NCBI GenBank assembly: GCA_022827045.1
Contig: JAJDTQ010000001.1
Span: 1-41,270 of the forward strand
Direction of reading: 5' to 3'
From: Candidatus Binatia bacterium
GTDB lineage: Bacteria; Desulfobacterota_B; Binatia; UBA9968; JAJDTQ01
DNA length: 41,270 nt
Shown: in pieces, positions 17,913-26,865 of the stretch
Numbering within the stretch: position 1 is the stretch's first letter
Layout of the letters: every line of letters starts with the position of its first letter
Position numbers and translations under genes: made by a program
Notes under the pieces: model-generated
The model's input: only the letters and a program-made list of their open reading frames with translations
What the model was told of the DNA's origin: nothing
The model's database searches: none

Positions 17913-19523
17913 TTACGCCGATACCGGCCGGGTATCGAGCTTCGGCGAGCCGTCCTGCGGGCGCACCACGGTGTGCGCCTTCCAGTTCGAATCGTCCTTC
18001 TCCGGATGGTCGCTTCTGAGATGGGCGCCGCGGCTCTCGGCGCGGCCTCGTGCCGCCAGCGCCGTGGCCTCCGCCAGCTTGAGGAGGTTCCCCAGCTCGA
18101 TATGGCCTGCCAGCGCATAGTTGTAGATCCGCGACTTGTTGTTGACGCGAAGCGCGGCGTGACGCTCTTGCAGCGCGCGGATCTTGTCCTGGGCCTCGGC
18201 CAGCCCCGCGTCCGTGCGGGTCACGCCGAGGTTGGCGCTCATCAGTTCGCCCAGCTCGCGATGGATGGTGCCCATGGTGTCGCCGGAGGAGTCTCCGGAG
18301 GTGATTTCCGCCAGCCGCTCGTTGTCCCGCGCGGCGGAGCCGGCCGCTTCCCTGGCGCCCGCCGACTTGGCGTGGGCTGCCGCCGATTCTCCCACGCGCT
18401 TGCCGAACACCACCGCTTCGGTGAGGGTGTTGCCCGGAAGCCGTCCGGCGCCGTTGAGCCCGTTGTGGGCGCACTCGCCGACGGCGTAGAGCCCGGCCAC
18501 CGAGGTCTCGCCGGCCGCGTTGGTCTCGATGCCGCCCATGGGCCGGTGCGCCACCGGCTGAACCGGAACCGGGTTCTGGGACGCGTCGATCCCGGCCATG
18601 GACTTGACCACCTCCATCGCCCCGGGAAAGCGCGACGCCAGGTCCGCTACCGGGCGAAGGTCGAGGGATACCGGTCCGCCGCCGTTGTGGCCTACCTCGT
18701 GGACCGCCGCTGCGAGCTGCGCCCTGGACAACCCCGTGGCATCCACCACCGTGTCGCCCGACTCGTTGACGAGCTGCGCGCCCTCGCTCAAGGTCGCCTC
18801 GCTGACGAGTGCCGTCCGGTCCGCGCTGTACACCGTGGGATGGAACTGCACCATCTCCAGGTCCACCAGGCCGACGCCCAGGTCGTAGGCCAGCATGAGG
18901 CCGTCGCCGGTGGTGCCCACCGCCGAGGTGCACGGACGGTACAACTGGGTGGCGCCGCCGGTGGCGAGGACCACCGCGCCGGCCGCGAAGGTTTCGAGCT
19001 GGCCGCTCCGGTGCCCCAGGGCCACCGCTCCGGTGCACGCTCCGCCGTCCTGGATCAGCGACGTGACGAACCACTCGCTGAAGCAAGGGATGTCCTCTCT
19101 CTGAAACTGCTCGTGCAGGACATGCAGCACCATGTGCCCGGTGCGGTCGTCGGCATAGGCGGCGCGCTGCACGCTGCTGGAGCCCAACCCGCGGCGGTCG
19201 ATACGCCCGTCGGCATCGCGGTTGAAGGGCACGCCCACGCGCTCGAGCCAGATGACCTCCCGGGCCGCGTCCGAGGCCAGGATGTTCACGGCCTCGGTGT
19301 CGCACAGGCCGTCGCCGGCGCTTCTGATATCCTGGGCGAATTTTTCCGCGGAGTCGTCGCTGCCCAGGGGCGCGTTCAGGCCGCCCGGCGACAGCGCCGA
19401 GTTGGTTCGCAGCGGATGAACCTTGCTCAGCACCGCCACCGACGCGCCGGCGCGCTTGGCGGCAATGGCCGCGCGCAGACCGGAAGCGCCTCCACCGATA
19501 ACGAGAACGTCAAATTGCGGCAA
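17913..19523 (-). CDS. E-type succinate dehydrogenase/fumarate reductase-like flavoprotein
   Basis: A 536-residue FAD protein of the SdhA/FrdA/NadB superfamily, with VLVIGGGASGLRAAIAAK at residues 6-23. The TTG start at 19523 was chosen because homology begins with PQFDVLVIGG and GGGGAT lies upstream; an ATG at 19607 would add 28 atypical residues. HRPMGGIETN, LSRAQ and GAGRLPGNTLTEAVVFG keep substrate-site residues. The residue that carries FAD covalently in SdhA is Asn41 here, as in L-aspartate oxidase, and the proton-relay arginine of the usual RGEG motif is Leu245. L-aspartate oxidase is the main alternative, but the Fe-S and HdrB-like partners favour an E-type complex. Confidence 0.85.
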   Translation of the reverse strand: MPQFDVLVIGGGASGLRAAIAAKRAGASVAVLSKVHPLRTNSALSPGGLNAPLGSDDSAEKFAQDIRSAGDGLCDTEAVNILASDAAREVIWLERVGVPFNRDADGRIDRRGLGSSSVQRAAYADDRTGHMVLHVLHEQFQREDIPCFSEWFVTSLIQDGGACTGAVALGHRSGQLETFAAGAVVLATGGATQLYRPCTSAVGTTGDGLMLAYDLGVGLVDLEMVQFHPTVYSADRTALVSEATLSEGAQLVNESGDTVVDATGLSRAQLAAAVHEVGHNGGGPVSLDLRPVADLASRFPGAMEVVKSMAGIDASQNPVPVQPVAHRPMGGIETNAAGETSVAGLYAVGECAHNGLNGAGRLPGNTLTEAVVFGKRVGESAAAHAKSAGAREAAGSAARDNERLAEITSGDSSGDTMGTIHRELGELMSANLGVTRTDAGLAEAQDKIRALQERHAALRVNNKSRIYNYALAGHIELGNLLKLAEATALAARGRAESRGAHLRSDHPEKDDSNWKAHTVVRPQDGSPKLDTRPVSA

Positions 19524-19577
19524 TGGGGATCCCCTTTTCTTTGGCGAGAGGCACGCAAATTCCTTGCGTTTTCGAGG

Positions 19578-19607
19578 GGTATAGCAAAACCCCCTCGGAC
19601 GCGTCAA
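19578..19607 (-). promoter_or_regulatory. Predicted sigma70-type promoter of the complex-II operon
   Basis: On the - strand TTGACG (19607-19602) is followed after 18 bases by TATACC (19583-19578), with TG one base before the -10. Transcription would start near 19571, about 48 bases before the TTG start of the flavoprotein gene. A 7-bp inverted repeat CGAGGGG/CCCCTCG (19573-19579 and 19591-19597) overlaps the -10 element and could be an operator or a weak terminator of zorD. Confidence 0.42.
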
Positions 19608-19632
19608 CGCTGATAACGACCGTGGTAAAAGG

Positions 19633-22563
19633 TCAGTCTCCTGCCGCTTGGGCGGCGTCTTCTACAGTGGCGCGAAATAGTCCGCTCATGTCTTCAGTGG
19701 AGAACGAAAGCGGCGCGAGCACCCGACGGTTGCGGTCGCGCTTAGTGTTCATCAGTTGGTTCAGGCGCAGATCGAAGCTGAAGTCATCGAACACCGGATG
19801 GCGCGCCATGGGCAGGTGAATATGCACGGGACGCGCTTGGCCGATGCGAAAGACCCGGTCCGTGCATTGATCTTCGACGGCCGGGTTCCACCAGCGAGAG
19901 AGGTGGATGACGTGGTTCGCTTGGGTGAGGGTCAGCCCGACGCCTCCAGCGCGAGGGGACAGCACCATGACGTCGAAGCCGTCCCGCTCCTGGAAGTCAT
20001 CGACGCGTCGCTTGCGGTCGTCACCAGTGACGGTCCCGTTGATCAAAAGCACATCGGCGGGAAGGCCGAACCGTTGGCGCAGGGCGATCATCAGGAAGGC
20101 CTGTATGTCACGGGACTCGACGAAGACCAACGCCTTTTCACCCATCTGTCGGACCTCTTCCAGAATCGAGAAGCATCTGATCAGCCGGGCCGACTGTTCG
20201 ACGTACTGCTCCAGATCGCCCTCCAGGTATCTGAGAGGGTGCAAGGAAATTCTGCGCAGTTCGCTCAGTACGGCCAAAATGCCCATGTCGCTCTGACCGC
20301 GTGCTTCGTTGACGACCCCTTCGTAGGCGTTGGCTTGCGGGTCCGGCATGTCGTCCGTATGGTAGTAAACGTTCTTGTTCGGGAGGGACGGAAGGTAGTC
20401 CTCCTTGAGACGCCGCAGCATCAACGCAGGTTCGCCCTCTCCCATGGGGTGAGTCAATCGCGTATTGAGATCGTCGAGCGCGCTTGGCGTCTCTTCGGTG
20501 GGCTCCATCTGGCTTTCATAAAGTGCGCTGAAGTCCTTCAACGTGCCGAACAGGCCGGGTTCCGCTCGATCTAGAAGCGACCAGATGTCCGCTGGCCGGT
20601 TCTCCACGGGTGTGCCCGTCATGAGCAGGACGAAGTCCAGATTCATTGCCAGCACCGCCTCGGTGAGGCGCGCGCCCGGATTCTTGATCTTCTGGGCCTC
20701 GTCGAAGACGCCCGCGCACCACTGTATCCTGCCGAAACTGTGTTGATGGTCACGCAGGGTCTCGTAAGTCGTGAGCACACAATCTGCCGCTTCTAGGCGC
20801 GCTAGGTTAAGAAGTGGTTCGCCCATCGCCTTCTCGCGTTGCCAAGAGCGATCCTGGCGCGCCCGCAGCGCCCGCAAGCCACGCCCGTGGGCGCGCACCA
20901 GGGCTCCCAGTCCCGAGCCTCCAAGCCGTTGGTCATGTTCGTCTTCCCAGTTCTTGAGCAGTCCCGTCGGCGCCACCACCAGCGCTGGGCCGCGTACCGA
21001 GTCGTCGGTTCGCAACCCCTCCCGAACCAGGCGCAGGAAGGCCAAGGCGCAGAAGGTTTTCCCCAGCCCCATGTCGTCGGCCAGCAAGGCTCCCCAGGTC
21101 CCGGCCTCCCAATGGTGCCGTAGCCAAGCCACGCCCTCTTCCTGATGAGGCAAGAGCGATGATTTCAACCACGAAGCTTCCATCGCCGGCAACGCGAACC
21201 GGTCCTGACGCGTGCGTCTGAAGTTGACCGACGCTAGGTTGTCGAGAATCAGCAGCACTTGATCGCGGGAGGTGTTTTCCGTTTCATCGGGCCGGCCGAC
21301 GCCCGAAGCATTTTCGTCAGGGGACGCTTCGTCAGAAGTTCTCGCGTTCGCGTTTTCCTGCAGAAGGCTGATGGCGGCAAGAGTTGCATCGTTGGCCGGA
21401 ATTCGGTGGCCGTTGTAAGATAACTCCCTTTTCTCGGTTGCCCGAGCCTCCAGTATGGCCTCGCGTAGCGGCTCGAGATCCTCGGGCTCCAACTGAATCT
21501 GTTCGCCATCCACAACTAATCCATAGCTGTCCGGCGGGAGCCACGGCTGGCCCGGGCGCTCCACCCACGGCAACACCTTCGGTTCCCATAGCCCCGTGCC
21601 GGTGACGCGTTCGCTCAGGTCTCCCTCGCTGAAGACGTCGTCCACCTCGACGTCTTCTCGGCCGTCGAGATCGAGCGCGCGACGGATCTCACCGGACGGA
21701 TTCTCCAGGTAGGCGCGCCGCTCCGCCGGAGTAGCCTTCTGATACTCCCGGACTGTGCCCAGAGCCGCGCGTACTGCGGGCGTCAGCACGACGAACGTGT
21801 TGCCGGGAAGGGTGTAGCGGCTTCGCACACTCTGCAGACCGCGAAAGCGGCGCACGAAATCCCTTTGACGGGCCTCGGGCAGCAAAGACTCGAAGGTTGT
21901 TTCCACTTCCCCGAGCTCGTTCACCTTCGTGGTGTTCCGGCCCGGGACAGGATCGAGATCCGGTTCGTCGGCACCATTGACGAAAGGATCGATTTCGAAC
22001 GCGGATGCGACCACGAAGCGGAGTTCGCGAAGGTGTCCGTCCTGAATGGTCTCGGGGGGAAGCTGGGCGGCGATCTCACCCCAGTGCAGCATCCGCTTCT
22101 CGACGTCGTCCCCGGTGGCGTTCTCGTAGCCCGCGATGGCCTCGACGACGGAGTAGACGGGGTTCAGCAGGATGTAGTGCTGGTCCGCCACCGTGAGCCA
22201 TGCGCCCTGCCGTTTCGCACCGAGTATGCGCCGGCCTTGGTGCACGAAACTGTAGTGGACGGCGAAGCCTGGGCTGTGAATGGCGCCGTCGGCTCGGACC
22301 TCGAGCGCAAAGGGCGCTGGGTCCGGAAGGCCGAGGTCCCGCAACTCCGCTTCGGAGAGTTGCGCCACGGCCGTCCACGGAACCAGCAAGCCGTCGCCGT
22401 GCACATCGGTGGCGGTTTCTTCTTCCCGCAGGCAAAGCAGGATTCCAGCGCCGGAACCGACCTGACTCTGCGCGGCCCAGTGGCTCACGGGAACCAGCGC
22501 AGGGTCCTGGAGTCGAAAGACCAGACCGTCGTCCGTAAGGGTTGCGGTGGGTTGCATCACCAT
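19633..22563 (-). CDS. zorD: Zorya type I ZorD: SNF2-family helicase/nuclease effector
   Basis: A 976-residue protein. The N-terminal half (~1-470) is a Zorya-type domain of no obvious enzymatic motif. The C-terminal half is an SNF2 ATPase: LLADDMGLGKT near residue 494, FDEAQKIKNP (DEAQ box) near 617, LMTGTPVENR, and the second RecA lobe with GGVGLTLTQANHVIHLSRWWNP and DRVFRIGQ near 895. ZorD is the effector that acts on invading phage DNA. The start is ATG 22563 (or ATG 22557, where TGATG couples it to zorC). It is the last gene of the zorABCD operon. Confidence 0.92.
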   Translation of the reverse strand: MVMQPTATLTDDGLVFRLQDPALVPVSHWAAQSQVGSGAGILLCLREEETATDVHGDGLLVPWTAVAQLSEAELRDLGLPDPAPFALEVRADGAIHSPGFAVHYSFVHQGRRILGAKRQGAWLTVADQHYILLNPVYSVVEAIAGYENATGDDVEKRMLHWGEIAAQLPPETIQDGHLRELRFVVASAFEIDPFVNGADEPDLDPVPGRNTTKVNELGEVETTFESLLPEARQRDFVRRFRGLQSVRSRYTLPGNTFVVLTPAVRAALGTVREYQKATPAERRAYLENPSGEIRRALDLDGREDVEVDDVFSEGDLSERVTGTGLWEPKVLPWVERPGQPWLPPDSYGLVVDGEQIQLEPEDLEPLREAILEARATEKRELSYNGHRIPANDATLAAISLLQENANARTSDEASPDENASGVGRPDETENTSRDQVLLILDNLASVNFRRTRQDRFALPAMEASWLKSSLLPHQEEGVAWLRHHWEAGTWGALLADDMGLGKTFCALAFLRLVREGLRTDDSVRGPALVVAPTGLLKNWEDEHDQRLGGSGLGALVRAHGRGLRALRARQDRSWQREKAMGEPLLNLARLEAADCVLTTYETLRDHQHSFGRIQWCAGVFDEAQKIKNPGARLTEAVLAMNLDFVLLMTGTPVENRPADIWSLLDRAEPGLFGTLKDFSALYESQMEPTEETPSALDDLNTRLTHPMGEGEPALMLRRLKEDYLPSLPNKNVYYHTDDMPDPQANAYEGVVNEARGQSDMGILAVLSELRRISLHPLRYLEGDLEQYVEQSARLIRCFSILEEVRQMGEKALVFVESRDIQAFLMIALRQRFGLPADVLLINGTVTGDDRKRRVDDFQERDGFDVMVLSPRAGGVGLTLTQANHVIHLSRWWNPAVEDQCTDRVFRIGQARPVHIHLPMARHPVFDDFSFDLRLNQLMNTKRDRNRRVLAPLSFSTEDMSGLFRATVEDAAQAAGD

Positions 22564-24002
22564 CGTGGGCCGGACGGCAGATAGTAGGCGCTGCGGGGCA
22601 CGTGGACGCCGAGTTCGTCCTGGAGCCATTTCGCGAGCTTGTCCTGCCACGAACCCGACTCGCTGCCGAAGTGTGACAGGGTGAAATCGGAATCGGTTCT
22701 GAAGTTCTCCGCATAGTAGTTGCTGAGATAGGACTTCGGCGCCTTCGGGTGGCCGGACAACCACACGCGGCAGGCGCCGTTGTGGCTCCATTCGACCACG
22801 GTCGCACCGCTCATGCCGAGTATCAGAACCGACTGATTCGCGCCGGCGCCGCTGAGTGTCGCGGCACTGTCGAGCTTCAATTGCCCGGCAAGTTGTGACG
22901 CCTTGCTGCCAAGGGCGAACCACGCATCGCGAATCAGGCCGCGGTCGAAATAAGCTCTCCAAAAGACGTTGCGATATTTCCAGTGGCGATCCAGCGCGGT
23001 TTCCTTGACGATCCTGAAGAACCCCTCCAGGGTTTCCTCGGCCAACCAACGCATGAAGACGGTTCGGGCGCTCTCGGGCACACCGTGCCATCCGGCGGCC
23101 GCGTCGCGGTTGGCGAGTCGGGGGTCGCCGTAGTAGCCGAGAAAGAACCGCTTAAGGCGTTCTTTTGTTGCAACAGAAGGAGATTGCTGCTCGAAGGGTT
23201 CCAGCAAGGAAACGGCAATGGCAGTCCGGACGTCAGTTGTGTTGAAGCGCAGGTGGTGCTCGACGGTCGCGAACTCCAGCAACCGATCCAGTGCGGAGAC
23301 GTGCCGCTCCGTCACGACAGCCGCGGCGTGTTCACGGAGGTATTGGAGGAGCCCGCGCTTGAGAAAATCCGACCGGGCAAGCAGGCCCGTCAGGCCGGCG
23401 GCGTCCAGCATCGACGGGATTGTCTCGCCGGACCTTGTGAGCGAACGGAGGAAGTCCAGTTCGCCATCTCGGTCAAGAAGTCCGTGGTCACTGCATCGTG
23501 TCCGCCATCGGTTCAGGGAAGGCGTCCTCGATGCCCTGAGCTCTCGAAGCAGGATTTCACGCACGGAATCGAAGGTCTCGAGCCCTCGGGGGTAATAGCC
23601 CAGGAAGTTGTACAGCAACGCCCGCACCGCGGCGGACTTGGACGCTTGCGCCAGCCACGCGCCGTAGCACCGGATGAACTCGGGGTCTTCACCCAACATG
23701 CGGGCGGACCGAGCGCGGGTTTGCGCAGCGGGCAGGAAGTACAGCACCCAGGGAAGTCGCTTCATGTCGCGGGCGGCGAGATCGTTCAGCGACTTCGTGC
23801 GCATCCAGGTGCTGCACACACGCTTGTACAATTCTTCCAGGTCGTACTTGGGTGGCGGCTTGGCCTCCTGGCCATCAATCTTCTCGCGCACGCGGCGGGC
23901 CGCTTCGATCGTGTGTTGCGGCTTGAACGAATCGGGCAGCGGCGAGAATCCGGTCCAGTCGGTGAGCCTGCCCAACAAACCCTGATCGTGCTGCAATATC
24001 AC
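22557..24002 (-). CDS. zorC: Zorya type I ZorC (EH-signature protein)
   Basis: A 481-residue, Arg/Leu-rich alpha-helical protein in the ZorC position. Its C-terminal third carries the EH-signature pattern: Glu404 in VVEWSHNG and His444 in LSHFGS, 40 residues apart, close to the essential Glu and His of studied ZorC. The block FRIVKETALDRHWKYRNVFW just before also fits the domain. ZorC binds DNA and acts with ZorD once the ZorAB motor senses phage. The GTG at 24002 overlaps the zorB stop (GTGA); a TTG six bases downstream is better spaced from GGGAGG and is an alternative start. Confidence 0.9.
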   Translation of the reverse strand: MILQHDQGLLGRLTDWTGFSPLPDSFKPQHTIEAARRVREKIDGQEAKPPPKYDLEELYKRVCSTWMRTKSLNDLAARDMKRLPWVLYFLPAAQTRARSARMLGEDPEFIRCYGAWLAQASKSAAVRALLYNFLGYYPRGLETFDSVREILLRELRASRTPSLNRWRTRCSDHGLLDRDGELDFLRSLTRSGETIPSMLDAAGLTGLLARSDFLKRGLLQYLREHAAAVVTERHVSALDRLLEFATVEHHLRFNTTDVRTAIAVSLLEPFEQQSPSVATKERLKRFFLGYYGDPRLANRDAAAGWHGVPESARTVFMRWLAEETLEGFFRIVKETALDRHWKYRNVFWRAYFDRGLIRDAWFALGSKASQLAGQLKLDSAATLSGAGANQSVLILGMSGATVVEWSHNGACRVWLSGHPKAPKSYLSNYYAENFRTDSDFTLSHFGSESGSWQDKLAKWLQDELGVHVPRSAYYLPSGPRW

Positions 24003-24862
24003 CCCTCCCGGTATCGCTCGCGCAAATCGACCTGGATCGGGTTCTTGGCCGCATTGTCGTCCGTGGGCTCCAGCAACAGGCGCAGGTCGATGCGGCGGTT
24101 GGCGGCGAAACGTTCAGGATCGTTCGTCGCAGGGCGCGTGTGGCCGTAGCCGCTTGTGCTCAAGATTGGCACCCCGTCTCGGTTGCGCAGATTGTCCAGG
24201 CCGGGCTCGCAGGCCGTCAGCATCCGGTGCACAGTGGCGGCGCGCATGGACGACAGCTCCAGGTTGTCACGAAACCGTTTGCCGGCCGCCACGGGCACGG
24301 TGTCGGTATGCCCTTCGATCAACAGGGTTTCCAGGCGCCAACGGAAGGCTAATCGCCGGCACTCGTACGGAGACGGCGGGGTTGGCTGGTAACAATACTC
24401 CGAGGACTCCGAGGTCTCTACCGCCGACTTCCTCGACTCTCCAGACCAAGCGTAGCAGGACGCGACGACGCCGATGGCGTGGGCGAGTCGTCCTACGTTG
24501 GCGTGATGCTCCGGCAGGGGGGTCTCGCCACCCGAAGGGAAGTTGACGGTGTTCTCGGAAAGCCGGAGGATGCCCTGGTCTGCAAGCACTTCGACGGTCA
24601 AGTCGGCGTGCCGCAACTGCGTGGCGATGTCCTGGAGAATCTGGAGCCGGGCTTCATCCGCCGCCATGAGTTCTTTCCTGACCTCGTCCCGTTTTCGTGT
24701 CTCTTCCTCCAACTTCTTCGTCTGCGTGGCCAACTGGTGGGCGAAGACGGCAAGCATGATCATGAACACGAAGATGAAGGCCGCCACCAAGTCGCTTACG
24801 TTGGCGAGGTAGTTGTTATCGTGGGAGCCGGTTCGGGAACCTAATCTCGAAGCGGTTCTCAT
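23999..24862 (-). CDS. zorB: Zorya ZorB: MotB-like proton-channel and OmpA peptidoglycan-binding protein
   Basis: A 287-residue inner-membrane protein. One N-terminal membrane helix holds the proton-carrying aspartate, Asp24 in NVSDLVAAFIFVFMI. A linker follows, then an OmpA-family domain with GHTDT at 184-188 and the block SSMRAATVHRML that binds peptidoglycan. Three cysteines (C136, C157, C168) fall in the periplasmic part and could form disulphides. ZorB anchors the ZorA pentamer to the cell wall, as MotB does for MotA. Its ATG overlaps the zorA stop (ATGA). Confidence 0.93.
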   Translation of the reverse strand: MRTASRLGSRTGSHDNNYLANVSDLVAAFIFVFMIMLAVFAHQLATQTKKLEEETRKRDEVRKELMAADEARLQILQDIATQLRHADLTVEVLADQGILRLSENTVNFPSGGETPLPEHHANVGRLAHAIGVVASCYAWSGESRKSAVETSESSEYCYQPTPPSPYECRRLAFRWRLETLLIEGHTDTVPVAAGKRFRDNLELSSMRAATVHRMLTACEPGLDNLRNRDGVPILSTSGYGHTRPATNDPERFAANRRIDLRLLLEPTDDNAAKNPIQVDLRERYREG

Positions 24863-26592
24863 CCCTGAGAAGCTCCCCTCCGGGGTATGAGTCGTTCAAG
24901 GATCTCTTCGAGGTCGTCCAGGAAATCCTTGAGCTCGCCCACCGCGCCGGCGAGCTTCTCCACGGTGCCTGCCGCAGTCTTGTCCAGCTCGTTGGCGAAC
25001 CGCTTGACTTGATCGCAGTAGTTGGAGAGCCCTTCGTTCAGCTTGACGAAGACAGCCTCGAGGGACGCATCCACCGACACGAAGCGCCGTTCGTACGTTT
25101 CCCAGACGCTTTGCACTCTCGTCTGCGCCGCGTCGAGTGTCTTCACGGATTCGGTCAACCGGTTGGCTGCCTGCTGCATGTCGGCGAGGGTGCGAGACGC
25201 TTGATCTCCGGCGATTCGCATGTTCTCGGCGGCGCCCGTGAGAGGGGCGGCGGCTCGTTCCAAGAGCTCGTGTGAGTTACCCATGGCGTCTCGAAGCCTG
25301 TTCATCTCTCCAATGTATCCTTGCATCTCTTCCAGAGTCCGGGCGCTTTGCCGGGTCGACTGGTCCAGTGCTGCGGCGGCAGTGTTCAGAGTCTCCAACG
25401 TGCCGGAAAATTGAGAGACGGCCGCGCTACCGGCCTGAGCCATATCATGAGCAAACGTGCCGGCCACGCCGTCAACGGTGGCCTTGAAATGGTCCGCCGA
25501 CGTGGCGAGGGTGCGGTTCAGTTGCTCGACCGTAGCCGCTAGGTTGTCGAACTGGGAGCCGGTTTGCTCACTCAGAACGGCAGCGAACTTGTCGACCGCC
25601 GCGCTCAGAAACTGTCCGGAGTCGGTCGCCTGCTGCTCGCGAACTTGTTCCATGATCTCGACCAGACGTTCGAGTTGCGGTGACAACCGGTTGGCGATCC
25701 TTTCCTCAAGGGCCTGTTGGATGGAGAACACAAGCTCCGTATTGAACGTCTTGAGCTCCTCAACCGTTGCGGTTTGTTGCGAGACCGCCTCGTACAACAA
25801 CCCCTCGGGCGTGACGCGCAGCAGGCGCGTTTCCAGTTCGAGCACCCAGCGGTCCAGCGCCACGTGCAGGGTTCTCAACCGCCGGCGTTCGACGAAGAGG
25901 AAGACGAGCGAGAAAAACAGCCCCACGACGGAGGTCGCGAAGGCGAGCGCGGCGCCGCCGAGCAGACCTTGGAGCGAGGCGACCAGATCGGTGGCGCCGC
26001 TCTGCGCCATCCCGGTGCTCGCTGCATGGACGCCGAAAGCCAAGCCGATGAAGGTGCCCAGGATTCCCGATCCCGTGAGAATGTTGGGAATGGACTGGTA
26101 GACGGTGGATATACGAGGAAAGATAATCGTATCGTCATTGAGGTAACGGGAAACTTCTCCGGGATTCTTGATGACGGGCACTTCGGATTCACGGGGCTTG
26201 ATCAGCGTTTCCTCGAACTCTTCCCACGGCAACCCCACAGTGTCCGTCGCTACCCGGTGGTATCGTTCGAACCCTTGCGTAAAACCTGTTCGAAGTCCGT
26301 GGATGTTGTCCGGGTCCTGCGCCCCTTCGCTTGAGTCGTGAGTCTCAGGGCGAGGTAGTTCCTTGACCAAGCGCTTGAGGCGTCGACGCAGTCTCCATGT
26401 CTTGAAGGAATACGGTACGGTCGCGATCAGGAAGATAAGAAAGATGGCCCCGCACCAAACCTGCGTGAACGCAGGGTCCAGAACGTAAGGGGATACGGCT
26501 TCGATCTCATGCGTGACGTGTGAGGCGAACCAGAAAATGACTCCGGGTAGGTCGCCAAGGGAATTTAGGATTGAGTTGAAGGCGCCGTTCAT
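24859..26592 (-). CDS. zorA: Zorya ZorA: MotA/ExbB-like motor subunit with long cytoplasmic tail
   Basis: A 577-residue membrane protein. Hydrophobic segments lie at about 43-64, 170-190 and 205-234; the last two form the MotA/TolQ/ExbB proton-channel core (SGILGTFIGLAFGV, GGAALAFATSVVGLFFSLV). Residues ~240-577 form a long, mostly helical tail rich in Gln, Glu and Ala (ERLVEIMEQ, AAAALDQSTRQSARTLEEM), as expected of the cytoplasmic ZorA tail that relays the signal. From memory the studied E. coli ZorA is longer (over 700 residues), so the tail here is shorter. It is the first gene of zorABCD and lacks an obvious Shine-Dalgarno. Confidence 0.92.
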   Translation of the reverse strand: MNGAFNSILNSLGDLPGVIFWFASHVTHEIEAVSPYVLDPAFTQVWCGAIFLIFLIATVPYSFKTWRLRRRLKRLVKELPRPETHDSSEGAQDPDNIHGLRTGFTQGFERYHRVATDTVGLPWEEFEETLIKPRESEVPVIKNPGEVSRYLNDDTIIFPRISTVYQSIPNILTGSGILGTFIGLAFGVHAASTGMAQSGATDLVASLQGLLGGAALAFATSVVGLFFSLVFLFVERRRLRTLHVALDRWVLELETRLLRVTPEGLLYEAVSQQTATVEELKTFNTELVFSIQQALEERIANRLSPQLERLVEIMEQVREQQATDSGQFLSAAVDKFAAVLSEQTGSQFDNLAATVEQLNRTLATSADHFKATVDGVAGTFAHDMAQAGSAAVSQFSGTLETLNTAAAALDQSTRQSARTLEEMQGYIGEMNRLRDAMGNSHELLERAAAPLTGAAENMRIAGDQASRTLADMQQAANRLTESVKTLDAAQTRVQSVWETYERRFVSVDASLEAVFVKLNEGLSNYCDQVKRFANELDKTAAGTVEKLAGAVGELKDFLDDLEEILERLIPRRGASQG

Positions 26593-26610
26593 TGCGTGCT
26601 GAAGTCAAAA

Positions 26611-26826
26611 TCAATGCGTATTTAGAGGCCTGGAACGTCTGGCTCCAAGATACGCACATGCAGCGTTCGCTTCGCGCCGAAACGCCGTCAACTTCTGCCA
26701 GAGCAGTTCGGGAACTTGGTCCTTGCGAATGGTTACATACAGTCTGAGGTTAGACTTGTAAAATGCCCCAAGGGCAGGTGCCCGTTCCTCGATGCGTATT
26801 GAGGAACCGCGGACAGACTCGGTCAC
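26611..26826 (-). CDS. Possible small protein upstream of zorA
   Basis: A 71-codon frame with a GTG start ends 18 bases before the zorA start, on the same strand. It contains plausible protein sequence (FYKSNLRLYVTIRKDQVPEL) but I recognise no family and see no Shine-Dalgarno. The DNA is clearly less GC-rich than the surroundings, which also fits a promoter region for zorA and the divergent glycosylase gene. It may be a leader gene of the Zorya operon, a relic, or chance. It is the only candidate gene in the gap 26593-26865. Confidence 0.28.
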   Translation of the reverse strand: MTESVRGSSIRIEERAPALGAFYKSNLRLYVTIRKDQVPELLWQKLTAFRREANAACAYLGARRSRPLNTH

Positions 26827-26865
26827 CGTGGCGCGCCGCCGCCCGATGCGCTATGCCTCCTGCCT

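Noticed and set aside
16953..19613. 886-codon + strand frame opposite the E-type complex-II genes
   Set aside because: Antisense to two motif-complete genes and lacks recognisable protein sequence.
22564..23091. N-terminal extension of the ZorD frame
   Set aside because: Arg-rich sequence out of register with and overlapping zorC; the conserved part begins at 22563.
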